Source: DATKAS01 sp963733765
Lineage (GTDB): Bacteria > Actinomycetota > Acidimicrobiia > Acidimicrobiales > DATKAS01
DNA: 64,000 nt
NCBI GenBank assembly: GCA_963733765.1
Contig: CAVTEI010000005.1
Coordinates: 1-64,000, forward strand
Reading direction: 5' to 3'
Shown here: one piece after another, positions 1 through 8,880 of the stretch
Position numbering within the stretch: the stretch's first letter is position 1
Layout of the letters: each line of letters opens with the position of its first letter
Notes under the pieces: model-generated
What the model saw: only the letters and a program-made list of their open reading frames with translations
What the model was told of the DNA's origin: nothing
Database searches by the model: none
Made by a program: the position numbers and the translations under genes

Positions 1-1592
1 GGCGTCCGCCTGCGCGTCGGCCCACAGTCCGCCGGCGCGAATCCGGGTCCCGCCGCCTACCGACGAGGCGGCCCGCTCACGGTGACGGATTGCACTGTTC
101 TTCTGGGTCGCATCCAGCCCGATTTCTTTCCCGCCGGATTCGGCGCTCATGCGGATCAACCGCTCTATGCCCAGCGCGTCGCCGCAGAATTCGAGGACCG
201 TCGCGCTGGAAATCAGCCGAACGACCGGCGCCGAGCGCTTGGCCGATGAGATCGCGGCAGGCTGCGTGCGCATCGCCGTCGAGAACATGGCGAACGCGAT
301 CAAGAAGATTTCCGTTGAGCGCGGCCACGACGTCACCGAGTACGCATTGTGCTGTTTTGGCGGCGCTGCGGGGCAGCACGCGTGTCTTGTCGCCGATGCG
401 CTCGGCATGTCGACAGTGCTGATTCACCCATTCGCGGGCGTGCTGTCGGCCTACGGCATCGGACTCGCCGATGTAATCGTGATGAACAAACAGCAGGCGA
501 TCGAGGCGCCGCTCACAGCGGCCGTACTCGGCGGGCTCGATGCGTCGTTCGCAGACTTGACGCAGCAGGCGCGCAGCGAGCGCTGGGCGCAAGGCGTACC
601 GGAACGCCGCATTCACGTTGGGAAAGCGACTGTCCCTCAAGTACGAGGGAACCGACACCACGCTCGAGATCGCGGCGGATTCGGGCGCCGAGGTCGCTGC
701 AGTCGTCGGCGAGTTCGAACGTCTGTATCGCGCGCGCTATGGCTTTCTCATGCGCGGCCGGGCGCTCGTGATCGAATCGATCTCGGTCGAAGCGACCGGA
801 CTGTCGAACGGCGGGACGTCTGACGCTCAGGCCGGACGCACCGCGCCCGTCAGCGCTGCGCGCGATTGCGACCCGTCCTGTGTACTTCGACGGCGCATGG
901 CGAGACACACCGTTCTTCGACCGCGCCGACCTGCGCGCCGGCGATGGCGTCGAGGGGCCGGCGATCATCCATGAGGCTAATACGACAATCGTCGTCGAGC
1001 CCGGTTGGGCGCGCAGAGTGTTCGGGGCGAGGCGATCTCATCCTGCGCAGGGTTCAGCTTGTCACGCGCGCCTACGCCATCGGCACGCAGGCCGATCCGG
1101 TGTTGCTCGAAGTGTTCAACAACCTGTTCATGTCCATTGCGGAACAGATGGGTGTGACGCTCGCGAACACTGCGACGTCGGTAAACATCAAGGAGCGACT
1201 GGATTTCTCCTGCGCGCTGTTCGACGAGCAGGGCAATCTCATCGCGAATGCGCCGCATATGCCGGTGCACCTGGGATCGATGGGCGAGTCTGTGCAGGAG
1301 ATCTTGCGGCGACGAAGCGGCGAGATGCGCTCAGGCGATATGTATGTACTCAACGCGCCGTACGCCGGGCGCACCGATCTGCCGGACGTCACGGTAGTGA
1401 TGCCCGTCTTTCTGGACGCGGATCGCGTCCAGAAAGGGGACAGTGATCAGGGGAGAGGGGATAGCCGGAAGTCGCGCGAGCGCCGGCTCCATCTGACCTC
1501 TCAGCCTCCAGCCTCCAGGCCTACAGCCTGATTTTTTCGTGGCCGCCCGCGGCCACCATGCGGACATTGGCGGGGTTACGCCGGGATCGATG
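1..1592 (+). pseudogene. 5-oxoprolinase/hydantoinase (HyuA-HyuB type), partial, frameshifted and interrupted
   Basis: Fragments of an ATP-dependent 5-oxoprolinase/N-methylhydantoinase, which opens 5-oxoproline or hydantoin rings. The 5' end lies outside the window. HyuA-type sequence runs through three frames: PGPAAYRRGG and TVTDCTVLLG early, then LADEIAAGCVRIAVENM and CFGGAAGQHA (about 240-390), then YEGTDTTLEI (about 640) and EGPAIIHEANTTIVVEPGW (about 955-1010). HyuB-type sequence follows (LLEVFNNLFMSIAEQMG, LDFSCALFDEQGNLIANAPH, RTDLPDVTVVMPVF). At 1533-1592 HyuB resumes (FVAARGHHADIGGVTPGSM) after roughly 100 extra bases. At least four frame changes plus the insert mean no intact product. 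A and B halves appear to be one fused chain. Gene identity is secure; whether the breaks are decay or base errors is not. Confidence 0.8.
1409..1435. repeat. perfect 12-bp inverted repeat inside the hyuB reading frame
   Basis: The arms tttctggacgcg (1409-1420) and cgcgtccagaaa (1424-1435) are exact reverse complements separated by gat. The hairpin begins where the HyuB protein match stops (after MPVF). It opens a stretch of about 100 bases that HyuB proteins do not have, ending near 1531. The stretch also holds a short purine-rich run (1435-1462) and a CCTCCAGCCTCCAG direct repeat (1504-1518). It could be a REP-type or other small repetitive insertion. No transposase is present. Confidence 0.6.
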
Positions 1593-1596
1593 CAAC
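1586..1596. other. abrupt junction between oxoprolinase and MBOAT coding sequence
   Basis: HyuB similarity (VTPGSM, third frame) runs to 1592. From about 1591 the sequence encodes the interior of an MBOAT protein (FKYYGFF) in the first frame. The join contains GATCGATG, so a few bases could be shared microhomology or a restriction/ligation scar. Both genes are cut mid-domain with no spacer. That is what an assembly or cloning chimera looks like; a real deletion or recombination is the alternative. Confidence 0.6.
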
Positions 1597-2745
1597 TTCA
1601 AGTACTACGGCTTCTTCGCGACATCGGTGGTCGACGGGCTCGGTGATCTCGGCATCAAGGTGTCACCGCCGCTGTTCGAGGTGATCCTGCCGATCGGCAT
1701 CTCGTTCTTCACCTTCCAAGCACTCTCCTACGTGATCGACACGTATCGCGGGAAGGTCGAGCCGACCTCGTTCCTCGACTTCGCGACCTATCTGTCGTTC
1801 TTCCCTCACCTCGTCGCCGGCCCGATCGTGCGCGCGTCCGAGTTCCTGCCGCAGCTCAAGGAGCGACCGGACCCTCGATTCATCAACGGTGCGTACGCGA
1901 TCCGCCTGATCGTCGCGGGGCTGTTCTTGAAGGTGGTGGTGTCGAGCTACCTCGCCGGCGCGATCGTCGACGAGGTGTTCGCGGCACCGGCGAACTACAG
2001 CTCGCTCGAGATCCTCTTCGCGATCTACGGATACGCGTTCCAGATCTATGCCGACTTCGCCGGCTACACGAACATCGCGATCGGCATCGCGCTGCTGCTC
2101 GGCATCCGCTTCCCGCCGAACTTCGACTCGCCGTACGTGGCTCGGTCGCTTCAGGACTTCTGGCGCCGATGGCACATGACGCTGTCGCGCTTCCTGCGTG
2201 ACTATCTGTACATCCCGCTGGGCGGCAGCCGGGGGTCGAAGGCGGCGACCTACCGCAACCTGATGCTGACGATGCTGATCGGCGGGCTGTGGCACGGCGC
2301 GGCCTGGACGTTCGTCGTGTGGGGTGGCATCCACGGCACCGGCCTCGCCATCGAGCACTTCCGGGCCGATCGGCGCCAGGCGCTCGGTCTGTCCGAGCCC
2401 GAGGACACCACCCAGCGTCGCGTCGTCGAGTGGCTCATCACGTTCAACGTGGTGTGCCTCGCCTGGGTCTTCTTCCGAAGCCCCACGTTCGACATCGCGT
2501 TCACCATGCTCGAGCGACTGTTCACGGCGTGGGGACCGGCACCGCTGGTGACGCCGCTGCTCCTCCTCACGATCGGCGCGATGCTGGCGAGCCAATTCGT
2601 GCCCGAGGACCTGATGCGGCGGGTGCAGGCGACCTACTCCCGGATGCCGGTGGTCGCTCAGGGCCTCACGCTGGCGGGCTGCTTCTTCGTGATCAACGCA
2701 CTCGGCCCCGTGGGCGTGGCGCCGTTCATCTATTTCCAGTTCTGA
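1591..2745 (+). CDS. MBOAT family O-acyltransferase (AlgI-like), N-terminally truncated
   Basis: Membrane-bound O-acyltransferase of the AlgI/DltB class, which moves acyl (usually acetyl) groups across the membrane onto surface polysaccharides. Visible family blocks are FKYYGFF at the very start, FPHLVAGPIVR, the FWRRWHMTLSRFLRDYLYIPLGG region (about 2158-2226), and GGLWHGAAWTFVVWGGIHG with the presumed catalytic His (about 2281-2336). Family members usually carry roughly 90-100 residues before FKYY, and these are missing because of the junction at about 1590. The ATG at 1558 lies in the foreign segment and is not a credible start. The DUF459 SGNH gene downstream is a usual partner. Confidence 0.85.
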   Translation, partial: CNFKYYGFFATSVVDGLGDLGIKVSPPLFEVILPIGISFFTFQALSYVIDTYRGKVEPTSFLDFATYLSFFPHLVAGPIVRASEFLPQLKERPDPRFINGAYAIRLIVAGLFLKVVVSSYLAGAIVDEVFAAPANYSSLEILFAIYGYAFQIYADFAGYTNIAIGIALLLGIRFPPNFDSPYVARSLQDFWRRWHMTLSRFLRDYLYIPLGGSRGSKAATYRNLMLTMLIGGLWHGAAWTFVVWGGIHGTGLAIEHFRADRRQALGLSEPEDTTQRRVVEWLITFNVVCLAWVFFRSPTFDIAFTMLERLFTAWGPAPLVTPLLLLTIGAMLASQFVPEDLMRRVQATYSRMPVVAQGLTLAGCFFVINALGPVGVAPFIYFQF

Positions 2746-2912
2746 GCAGCCAGATGCGGGTTGATGACTCGTACCCCTCCGTCGCCATCGCGTAGCGTCG
2801 GACCATCGCCACACCCACCCGACCCCGGCTCGGCGAAGCCGACGTCGACATCGCCACCGGCCGCGAACCGGACCACCCCGCGGGACGGCCCCAGAGAACT
2901 CGCAGCCGACCG

Positions 2913-3975
2913 ATGTCCGCCGGCCAGATCCTGATCATCGGCATCATCGCGTTCACCGTCGCGGCCCTCCTGAACTCCCGCACGCTCCTCGACATGGCGG
3001 AGCGTCAGCCGTTCGGGTGGCAGCGATCCGTGCTGGTCGGCCTCGCGACTCCTCTCCACACGGTGAGCCAATGGACCGGGTTGGCCAAGCCCGGCGAGAC
3101 GGTCGACGACATCCGAAATCGCAACCGGGGTTCGGAGGACTCGTTCGATGTCCTGATCGCGGACACCACCGTGCCCGCCGGCGCGCCCTCAACGGTGGCC
3201 GGCGCGCCCACAACCGTGGCCGCCGCGCCGGAGACCACAGTCGAGGGCGCCGGCCACCACGGCGCCGTCGACCACGGCGGCGCCACCCAGCACGGCCGCG
3301 CCCTTGCGGACTCCGACCGCCGAGGCGCCACTCAAGCTGTGGGCCGGCGGCGACTCGATGGCTGCGGAGGTCGGGCAGGCCCTCGTGCGCGTCGCCGGCG
3401 AGACCGGCGTGATGGCGCCCACGCTCGACGCCCGGGTGTCGACGGGCCTCACCCGCCCCGACTACTTCGACTGGCCCGCGCACCTTGTCAACATCGTCGA
3501 GACCCAAGCTCCTGAAGTGATGGCCGTGATGTTCGGGGCGAACGACGCGCAGAGGATGAAGCTCGACGGCGTCGTGTACGACGTGTCGACACCGGAATGG
3601 CAGACGGAATACCGGCGGCGCGTCGCGGCAGTGATGGACTTCCTCTCCCGCGACGGACGCCGCGTGTACTGGATCGGGCAACCAGTGATGCGGGCCGGCG
3701 ACTACGACCAAAAGCAGATCGTGCTCGAGAACATCTACCGCGAGGAAGCGGCGCTCCATCCGAATGTGACGTTCATCCACTTGCGCTCGATGTTCGCCGG
3801 TCCCGGCGGCGCGTACACCGCCTATCTGCCCGATGCGAGCGGCAAGGAAGTGCTGATGCGCGCGCAGGACGGCATCCACCTCTCGCTCGCGGGCTCGAAC
3901 CTGGTCGGCCGGCACGTGCTCGAGACGATCCAGGCCGACATCGCCGCGAGCGCCAGCGCCTCGTCTGGGTCCTGA
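2913..3975 (+). CDS. DUF459-type SGNH hydrolase, membrane anchored, one frameshift
   Basis: An N-terminal membrane anchor (SAGQILIIGIIAFTVAALLN) and the typical AERQPFGWQR segment are followed by a Thr/Pro/Ala-rich linker and an SGNH esterase-like domain. That domain has KLWAGGDSM (block I with nucleophile Ser), a GANDAQ block and DGIHLSLAGSNLVG (block V with Asp/His). The N-terminal part is in the third frame and the hydrolase in the first, so one indel lies near 3235-3250 in the low-complexity linker. It lies 167 bases after the MBOAT gene. MBOAT and SGNH proteins commonly pair in O-acylation of cell-surface glycans, so a role in that process is inferred. The substrate cannot be read. Confidence 0.75.
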
Positions 3976-3982
3976 TTCCGGC

Positions 3983-5478
3983 GTGCGCCCGGGCCCTCTC
4001 GACGACCGCGCCGCCTGGCGGATCCACGGGTTCTCCGGGGAACCATCCCAGCTCACGGCCGCATCGCACGCTGCCCCGGGCGTGGGCGGCCCAGTGGGCG
4101 GCGGCGCCCGGCGCCCCGGTCCTGAAGGACGCCCGCACCCCTTGGATCACCGCGGCGAACCTCGAGGAGCGGACCGCCGAGGCTGCCGGCCGGCTCGCCG
4201 GCTTGGGCGTCGGGGTCGGCGATCGGGTGCTGATGAGCTGCGATCCGTCGGTCGACCTCGTCGTCGCCCATGTCGGCGCTTTGCGCCTCGGGGCGATCGT
4301 CGTGCCGGTCAACACCGCGTTCGGCGCGGCGGAGCTCGGCAACGTGTGGCGCGAGGCGCGTCCCGTCGTCGCGCTGCTCGACGACCCGGCACGGCTTCCC
4401 GATGCGCCCGTCCGGCCCCCTTCGCTCGATGGCGTCGCGCTCCGCGTCGGTCGCGCTCGATCAGTCGGACACCGACGACCCCGCGATGTTGATGTTCACG
4501 TCCGGCACGACGGGACGGCCCAAGGGCGCGATCCTCAGCCACGGCAATGCGCTCGCGAGTGCCGAGGGTGTCCACATCGCGTGGCGCTGGACCAGCGACG
4601 ACCGCCTCGTGTTGACGCTCCCGCTCTTCCACATGCACGGCCTCGGCGTCGGCGTGCACGGCACGTTGCTCGCCGGTGCGAGCACTGTCATCGCGCCGTT
4701 CAGTCCGGACACCGTGCTCGATGTCGCGGCCGCGGAGAGGGCGAGCCTGTTCTTCGGCGTGCCGACGATGTACGTGCGACTCGCCGCGAGCCCGCGCGTC
4801 GGCGAGCTCTCGGCGTTGCGTTTGTGCGTGTCGGGCTCGGCTGCGCTCGCCGCCGACGTGTGGCGGGCGCTCGCGGAGCGCGGCGGCCAAGAGGTGATCG
4901 AGCGCTACGGCATGACCGAGACGTTCATGAACGTGTCGAACCCGTACGACGCCGAACGCCGGCCGGGTTCGGTCGGGCTCGTGTTGCCCGGCGTCGAGTC
5001 GCGCCTCGCGGACAGCGGCGAGATCTGCGTGCGCGGCCCGAACGTCCTGCGGTCGTACTGGGAGCGGCCGGACGCCACCGCCGACGCGTTCCGCGACGGC
5101 TGGTTCCTCACCGGCGACATCGGCGAGTTCGACGAGGACGGCTACCTGCGCATCGTCGGACGATCGAAGGACCTCATCATCACCGGCGGCTACAACGTCT
5201 ATCCCCGCGAGATCGAGGAGATCCTGGCCGAGCATCCCGCGGTGGCCGAGGCCGCGGTGGCGGGAGAGCCCTCCGACGAGTGGGGCGAGACGGTGGTCGC
5301 TTACGTGGTGGCGACCGAGCCCGTGACCCAGGACGACCTGATCGCGTGGTGTGCCGACCGGCTCGCGAAGTACAAGCGGCCGCGACAGGTGCGCTTCCTC
5401 GACACCCTGCCTCGCAACGCGCTCGGCAAGGTGGTGAAGAGCGAGCTCAGACCACCCCCCGGCTTCTCGCGCGAGTAA
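3983..5478 (+). CDS. acyl-CoA synthetase, MatB-like (malonyl/methylmalonyl-CoA synthetase), frameshifted
   Basis: ANL-superfamily adenylate-forming enzyme, activating a carboxylic acid with ATP and then CoA. The P-loop SGTTGRPKG is at about 4501-4527, the ERYGMTETFMNVSNPYD block at about 4900-4950, then FLTGDIGEFDEDGYL, GRSKDLIITGGYNVYPREIEE and a C-terminal LPRNALGKVVKSEL with the catalytic Lys. The TETxMNxSNPYDxERRPGxVG stretch is what malonyl-CoA synthetases carry. The N-terminal third is in another frame up to about 4445, and the first ~30 residues may be in a third, so the GTG at 3983 is only a best guess. The stop codon lies inside the family C palindrome. Confidence 0.75.
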
Positions 5479-5511
5479 CCGGCCAAACTTGGCCGGTTAC
5501 TCGAACCGGAA
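5464..5511. repeat. palindrome family C, copy 1
   Basis: Inner arms gagtaaccggccaa and ttggccggttactc are perfectly complementary across a 2-base loop (5473-5502). The outer part (ttctcgcgc on the left, cggaa on the right) pairs less well. The left 22 bases match the copy at 43172-43219 at about 20 positions. The matB-like stop codon TAA is in the left arm, and the copper-protein gene converges from the right. It could form a strong RNA hairpin from either strand and may serve as a bidirectional terminator, though no T-run follows. Confidence 0.75.
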
Positions 5512-5522
5512 GGCTGTGCGGG

Positions 5523-5943
5523 TCAACCTTCGACGGTGATCGTGCCGGTCATGCTCGTGTGGATCTTGCAGTGGAAGGGGATGTCGCCGGCCGCTTCCGG
5601 CGTGTACTCGAACGTCCCGCCACTGTCGACGTTGTCCGAGTCGAACTCGCCGTTGTCGGCGGTGAACGTATGGGCGAAACCGTCGTTGTTCGTGAAGGTG
5701 ATCGTCTCGCCTACGGCCACCGTCAGCTCTGCTGGGTTGAACGCCAGGTCGGAGGCGACCACGCTCGCCCCGCCACCAGCGGCCGCGCCGCCGCCCGAAC
5801 CACTCGTCGTGTTGGCACCGGCCGCGTCGGCGGCGGTCGTGGCCGCGGCATCGAACTCGAGTCCGAGCTGGAGTCGTCGCTGCGCACGCCGTGAGCAGCG
5901 TCATCCCGATGATCGCCGTCAGCAGCAGCACGCGCACCTTCAT
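5523..5943 (-). CDS. cupredoxin-domain lipoprotein (plastocyanin/azurin-like), frameshifted linker
   Basis: Secreted type I copper protein. It begins MKVRVLLLTAII with a lipobox LLTAC. The linker changes frame once or twice near 5870 and then reads an Ala/Gly/Thr-rich segment. The cupredoxin domain (5523-5762) has VGETITFTNNDGFAHTF and FHCKIHTSMTG. His in AHTF, the Cys and His in FHCKIH, and the Met in SMTG are the expected copper ligands. It is a tandem paralogue of the next gene, sharing NPAELTV and FHCxIHTxMTGTITVE. Its likely role is electron transfer or copper handling at the cell surface; the redox partner is unknown. Confidence 0.75.
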
Positions 5944-5971
5944 GACCGAACCTCCGAATCGTCGCACCGGA

Positions 5972-6436
5972 TCAGGCCTCGACCGTGATCGTGCCCGTCA
6001 TGTTCGTGTGGATGTTGCAGTGAAACGCGATCTCGCCCGCCGCGTCCGCGGTGAACTCAAAGCTCCCGCCGCCGTCCACTCTCCCTGAGTCGAACTCGCC
6101 ATCGTTCGCCGTGAAGGTGTGGGCGAAGTCGTCCGCGTTCGTGAAGGTGACGGTGTCGCCGACCTTCACGGTGAGCTCGGCCGGATTGAACGCAACGTTC
6201 TGAGCCGTGACCGTGCCCAACCCGCCGCTGGCTCCGCCGGCGGCGGGTTGGGTCAGGTCCGCCGGAATGCCGTAGCCGGGCTGCGCGACATCGCCGCTGG
6301 TCGCCGCAGGTGCCGCCGCCGAGCTGGCCTCGGTGGAGGGCGCGCCCGAATCGGTGTTCGAGGAGGAGTCGTCTCCGCACGCGGCGAGAACGAGGATCCC
6401 GACGAGCCCGAGCCCCAGCAGTGCACGCAGCCTCAT
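5972..6436 (-). CDS. cupredoxin-domain lipoprotein, intact paralogue
   Basis: A 154-residue lipoprotein. The signal peptide MRLRALLGLGLVGILVLAACG has the lipobox LAAC, followed by a Ser/Ala/Thr-rich linker and a plastocyanin-like domain with VGDTVTFTNADDFAHTF and AFHCNIHTNMTGTITVE. The copper ligands His, Cys, His and Met are all present. The Met at 6436 was chosen over the one 10 residues upstream because it begins the signal peptide. It lies 28 bases upstream of the sister gene on the same strand, so the two are probably co-transcribed. Unlike its sister it is in a single frame. Confidence 0.85.
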   Translation of the reverse strand: MRLRALLGLGLVGILVLAACGDDSSSNTDSGAPSTEASSAAAPAATSGDVAQPGYGIPADLTQPAAGGASGGLGTVTAQNVAFNPAELTVKVGDTVTFTNADDFAHTFTANDGEFDSGRVDGGGSFEFTADAAGEIAFHCNIHTNMTGTITVEA

Positions 6437-6483
6437 GGCCACAACGTACGGCCCGCACAGGGGCACGGTTCACCCGCTACGAG

Positions 6484-6556
6484 TGGAGGTGAAGGGATTC
6501 GAACCCTCGGCCTCAGCATTGCGAACGCTGCGCTCTACCAACTGAGCTACACCCCC
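6484..6556 (-). tRNA. tRNA-Ala (anticodon CGC)
   Basis: Read on the minus strand, the 73-nt gene folds as a cloverleaf. The acceptor pairs GGGGGTG with CACCTCC (one G-T pair), the D stem is GCTC/GAGC, and the anticodon stem is CAGCG/TGCTG with loop TTCGCAA. The T arm is GAGGG-TTCGAAT-CCCTT. The anticodon CGC reads the Ala codon GCG. The CCA end is not encoded (CTC follows the discriminator A). Confidence 0.93.
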
Positions 6557-6605
6557 GCGGTGGGCGCCTCAGGTTAGCCGGGCCCCGCAGATGCTCAGCC
6601 GGCGT

Positions 6606-7157
6606 TCAGCGTGCGGACGAGCGCTCGAACATCTCCAGGCGCTCGGCTTGGCCGAGGGTGGTGGAGGCGGGCGCCGGCACGCTGTGCAGGTAGTGCACCT
6701 TCATCTCACGCTCGGCCGCGACCTGGCGCGCCTGAGCGAGAAGGATGAGATAGCCGACCAGGGCCGCGTCGATGACGAGGTTCACCGCGAACAACAGCAT
6801 CCGGGTGCTTCCCGTTGAGGTGAAGGCGGCCAGCAGCGTCACGGACGCAAGCACGGCGAGCAGGCCGATGATGAGCCGGCGGCGGCGCTGGGCTTCGGAG
6901 AGCGTGATCAGCGACTCGGGCCGCGCCTGCCCGTTGACGCCGGGAGTCGCACGCTCGAGCACCGACAGCTGGCGCCGGAACGAGTGGATGGAGTCGGAGG
7001 GTCGGTCGTGGTGCCGTCCCCGCAGCCACGGGGGGAGGAGCACTGCGGCCCACATCACCGCCAGGATCACCAGAACCAAGAGGGTCACTCTCCGGGCCTG
7101 CCTTTGGGTCTCGGCGACCGTACCGCTGCCCACGCTGAGCGCGGTGGATGGTCGCAT
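6606..7157 (-). CDS. membrane protein resembling GlpR/SepX (gephyrin-like protein receptor, cell division)
   Basis: About 183 residues. One transmembrane segment (VTLLVLVILAVMWAAVLLPPW) comes first, then WLRGRHHDR and the conserved-looking DSIHSFRRQLSVLER, a basic SEAQRRRR stretch and two further hydrophobic helices. This layout, together with its place downstream of galU-glp-moaA-moaC, matches the actinobacterial SepX/GlpR family. Members bind FtsZ-associated partners and, in Corynebacterium, the gephyrin-like protein Glp. The assignment rests on context and on the TM1/PPW-R/FRR.L..LER pattern and needs a profile search. A start at 7157 was preferred; an upstream ATG at 7235 adds an unlikely Arg/Gly-rich leader. 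Confidence 0.6.
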   Translation of the reverse strand: MRPSTALSVGSGTVAETQRQARRVTLLVLVILAVMWAAVLLPPWLRGRHHDRPSDSIHSFRRQLSVLERATPGVNGQARPESLITLSEAQRRRRLIIGLLAVLASVTLLAAFTSTGSTRMLLFAVNLVIDAALVGYLILLAQARQVAAEREMKVHYLHSVPAPASTTLGQAERLEMFERSSAR

Positions 7158-7307
7158 GCGATTGAGAGGAGGGGCCCAAAGCGCCCGGAGTGAAGCATCC
7201 GTCCCAGGCCGCCCTCGGCCCCCCTTGGATCCCAACAGGTCTACTAGGCCGCCCGCGCGACGGCCAAGCCATCTGACGGAATTCTGAACGAATCTGGCAG
7301 ACTTCGG

Positions 7308-7805
7308 TCAGACTTCGGCGTCGTCCGCCGCGGCGGCCCGGCGGTAGGTGCCGGAGCGGCCGCCGACCTTCTCCCACAGGGTCAGCTCCCCGATGACCAT
7401 GGACCGGTCGGCGGATTTGCACATGTCGTAGATCGTGAGCGCAGCCACGGCACAGGCGTGCAACGCCTCCATCTCGACCCCGGTCCGGTCGACGGTGTCG
7501 ACCTGGGACTCGACCTGGACGAAGTCGTCGCCGATGTCGAAGTTCACCGACACCGAGCCCACGAGCACCGGGTGGCACAGCGGGATCAGGTCGGAGGTGC
7601 GCTTCGCGGCCTGGATGCCCGCTACCCGGGCCACCGCCAGCACGTCACCCTTGGTGACCTCGCGGTTCGCAACGAGCACGGTCGTCTCGGGTTGCATGAA
7701 CACCTTGCAACGGGCCACCGCCCGTCGGTGCGTCGGGTCTTTGGGGGTGACGTCGACCATGCGGGCCCGGCCGAGCGGATCGAGATGGGTGAGCTCTCGG
7801 GCCAT
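7308..7805 (-). CDS. moaC: cyclic pyranopterin monophosphate synthase accessory protein MoaC
   Basis: 165 residues, the usual MoaC length. MoaC converts the MoaA product to cyclic pyranopterin monophosphate in molybdenum cofactor synthesis. Family motifs are MVDVTPKDPTHRRAVA near the start, GIQAAKRTSDLIPLCHP, GVEMEALHACAVAALTIYDMCK and the KSADRSMVI active-site segment. The start at 7805 gives MARELTHLDPLGRARMVDV, as expected for the family. It lies 26 bases downstream of moaA on the minus strand and is almost certainly in the same operon. Confidence 0.95.
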   Translation of the reverse strand: MARELTHLDPLGRARMVDVTPKDPTHRRAVARCKVFMQPETTVLVANREVTKGDVLAVARVAGIQAAKRTSDLIPLCHPVLVGSVSVNFDIGDDFVQVESQVDTVDRTGVEMEALHACAVAALTIYDMCKSADRSMVIGELTLWEKVGGRSGTYRRAAAADDAEV

Positions 7806-7831
7806 GAGCCGGAAGTCTAAGCCCTGATCAG

Positions 7832-8857
7832 TCAGCCGCCGATTTGGCTCATGCTGCGGTTGGGGCGGATGAACGTGACCTGACCGATCGAGTGGCCGGC
7901 CCACTTCGTGCCGACGGCACGCACGATCTCTGCGGCGAGGTCGTCGTCGGTGCCCCCGCCGCGCACGATGCCCCGAAGATCGAACTCGCGGGTCTCGAAA
8001 AGGCACGTGCGGAGCTGACCCTCGGCGGTGAGGCGGACGCGGTCGCAGTCGCCGCAGAACGGCTTCGTGACGCTCGGGATGACGCCGACGTCGCCCCGGC
8101 CATCGGCGTAGAGCCACCGATCGGCGGGCGCGGCTCCCCGAGCTGGCGCGAGCTCGAGCGGATACACGGCCGAGATGGCGTCGACGATCTCGTCTTGGGA
8201 CACCACCTTGTCGCGGACCCACGAGCCCGACGCGTCGAGAGGCATGAACTCGATGAACCTGACCGCCACTTCCTGCTCGCGTCCCCACGTCGCGAAGTCG
8301 ACGATCTCGTCGTCGTTGAGGCCGCGCTCGAGCACGACGTTGATCTTCACCGGATCGAAACCTGCTTCCTTCGCAGCGTCGATGCCGTCGAGCACGCGCT
8401 CGAGCTCGTCCCGACGAGTGATGGCGAGGAAGCGCTCACGGCGCAGGGAGTCGAGGGAGATGTTCACCCGGCCCAGACCTGCCGCGCGCAGATCCTCGGC
8501 AAGAAGGCGGAAGGTCGCCCCGTTCGTCGTCATCGACAGGTCGACGTCGAGCGCGGCGAGCTTGCTGACGAGAAGCGGGAGGTGTGCGCGCACCGTCGGC
8601 TCGCCACCGGTGAGTCGGATGCCGTCGACGCCGAAGCGCTCCACGAACACCCGGGTGATCCGCTCGATCTCCTCGAACGTCAGCAGCTCGCTGCGAGGCA
8701 GCCACTGCATGCCCTCCTCCGGCATGCAGTAGGTGCACCGGAAGTTGCAGCGATCGGTGATGGAAATGCGCAGGTCACGCACCGTGCGGCCGTAGGGATC
8801 GACCAGATCGACGACAGGGTCGACATGGTCGACATGGTCGACGGGATCGGGACGCAC
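7832..8857 (-). CDS. moaA: GTP 3',8-cyclase MoaA
   Basis: Radical SAM enzyme starting Mo-cofactor synthesis from GTP. The N-terminal cluster is CNFRCTYC (CxxxCxxC), followed by RLTGGEPTVR. The C-terminal second [4Fe-4S] site is FCGDCDRVRLTAEGQLRTC. The 341-residue length is normal. The first ~15 residues carry an odd Asp/His/Val repeat (DHVDHVD) encoded by near-perfect 9-base repeats (about 8815-8845). The true start could lie a few codons downstream of 8857, before DPYGRTVRDLRIS. It sits in one run with glp upstream and moaC downstream. Confidence 0.95.
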   Translation of the reverse strand: MRPDPVDHVDHVDPVVDLVDPYGRTVRDLRISITDRCNFRCTYCMPEEGMQWLPRSELLTFEEIERITRVFVERFGVDGIRLTGGEPTVRAHLPLLVSKLAALDVDLSMTTNGATFRLLAEDLRAAGLGRVNISLDSLRRERFLAITRRDELERVLDGIDAAKEAGFDPVKINVVLERGLNDDEIVDFATWGREQEVAVRFIEFMPLDASGSWVRDKVVSQDEIVDAISAVYPLELAPARGAAPADRWLYADGRGDVGVIPSVTKPFCGDCDRVRLTAEGQLRTCLFETREFDLRGIVRGGGTDDDLAAEIVRAVGTKWAGHSIGQVTFIRPNRSMSQIGG

Positions 8858-8880
8858 GAGGCTCAGGCTATGCGGGCAGA

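Noticed and set aside
1558..1590. ATG at 1558 as the start of the MBOAT gene
   Set aside because: These bases encode HyuB (RGHHADIGGVTPG) in another frame; the MBOAT similarity begins only at about 1591.
3597..5894. 765-residue plus-strand frame
   Set aside because: It strings together shifted DUF459, the N-terminal third of the acyl-CoA synthetase and antisense of the copper protein. High GC leaves such frames open by chance.
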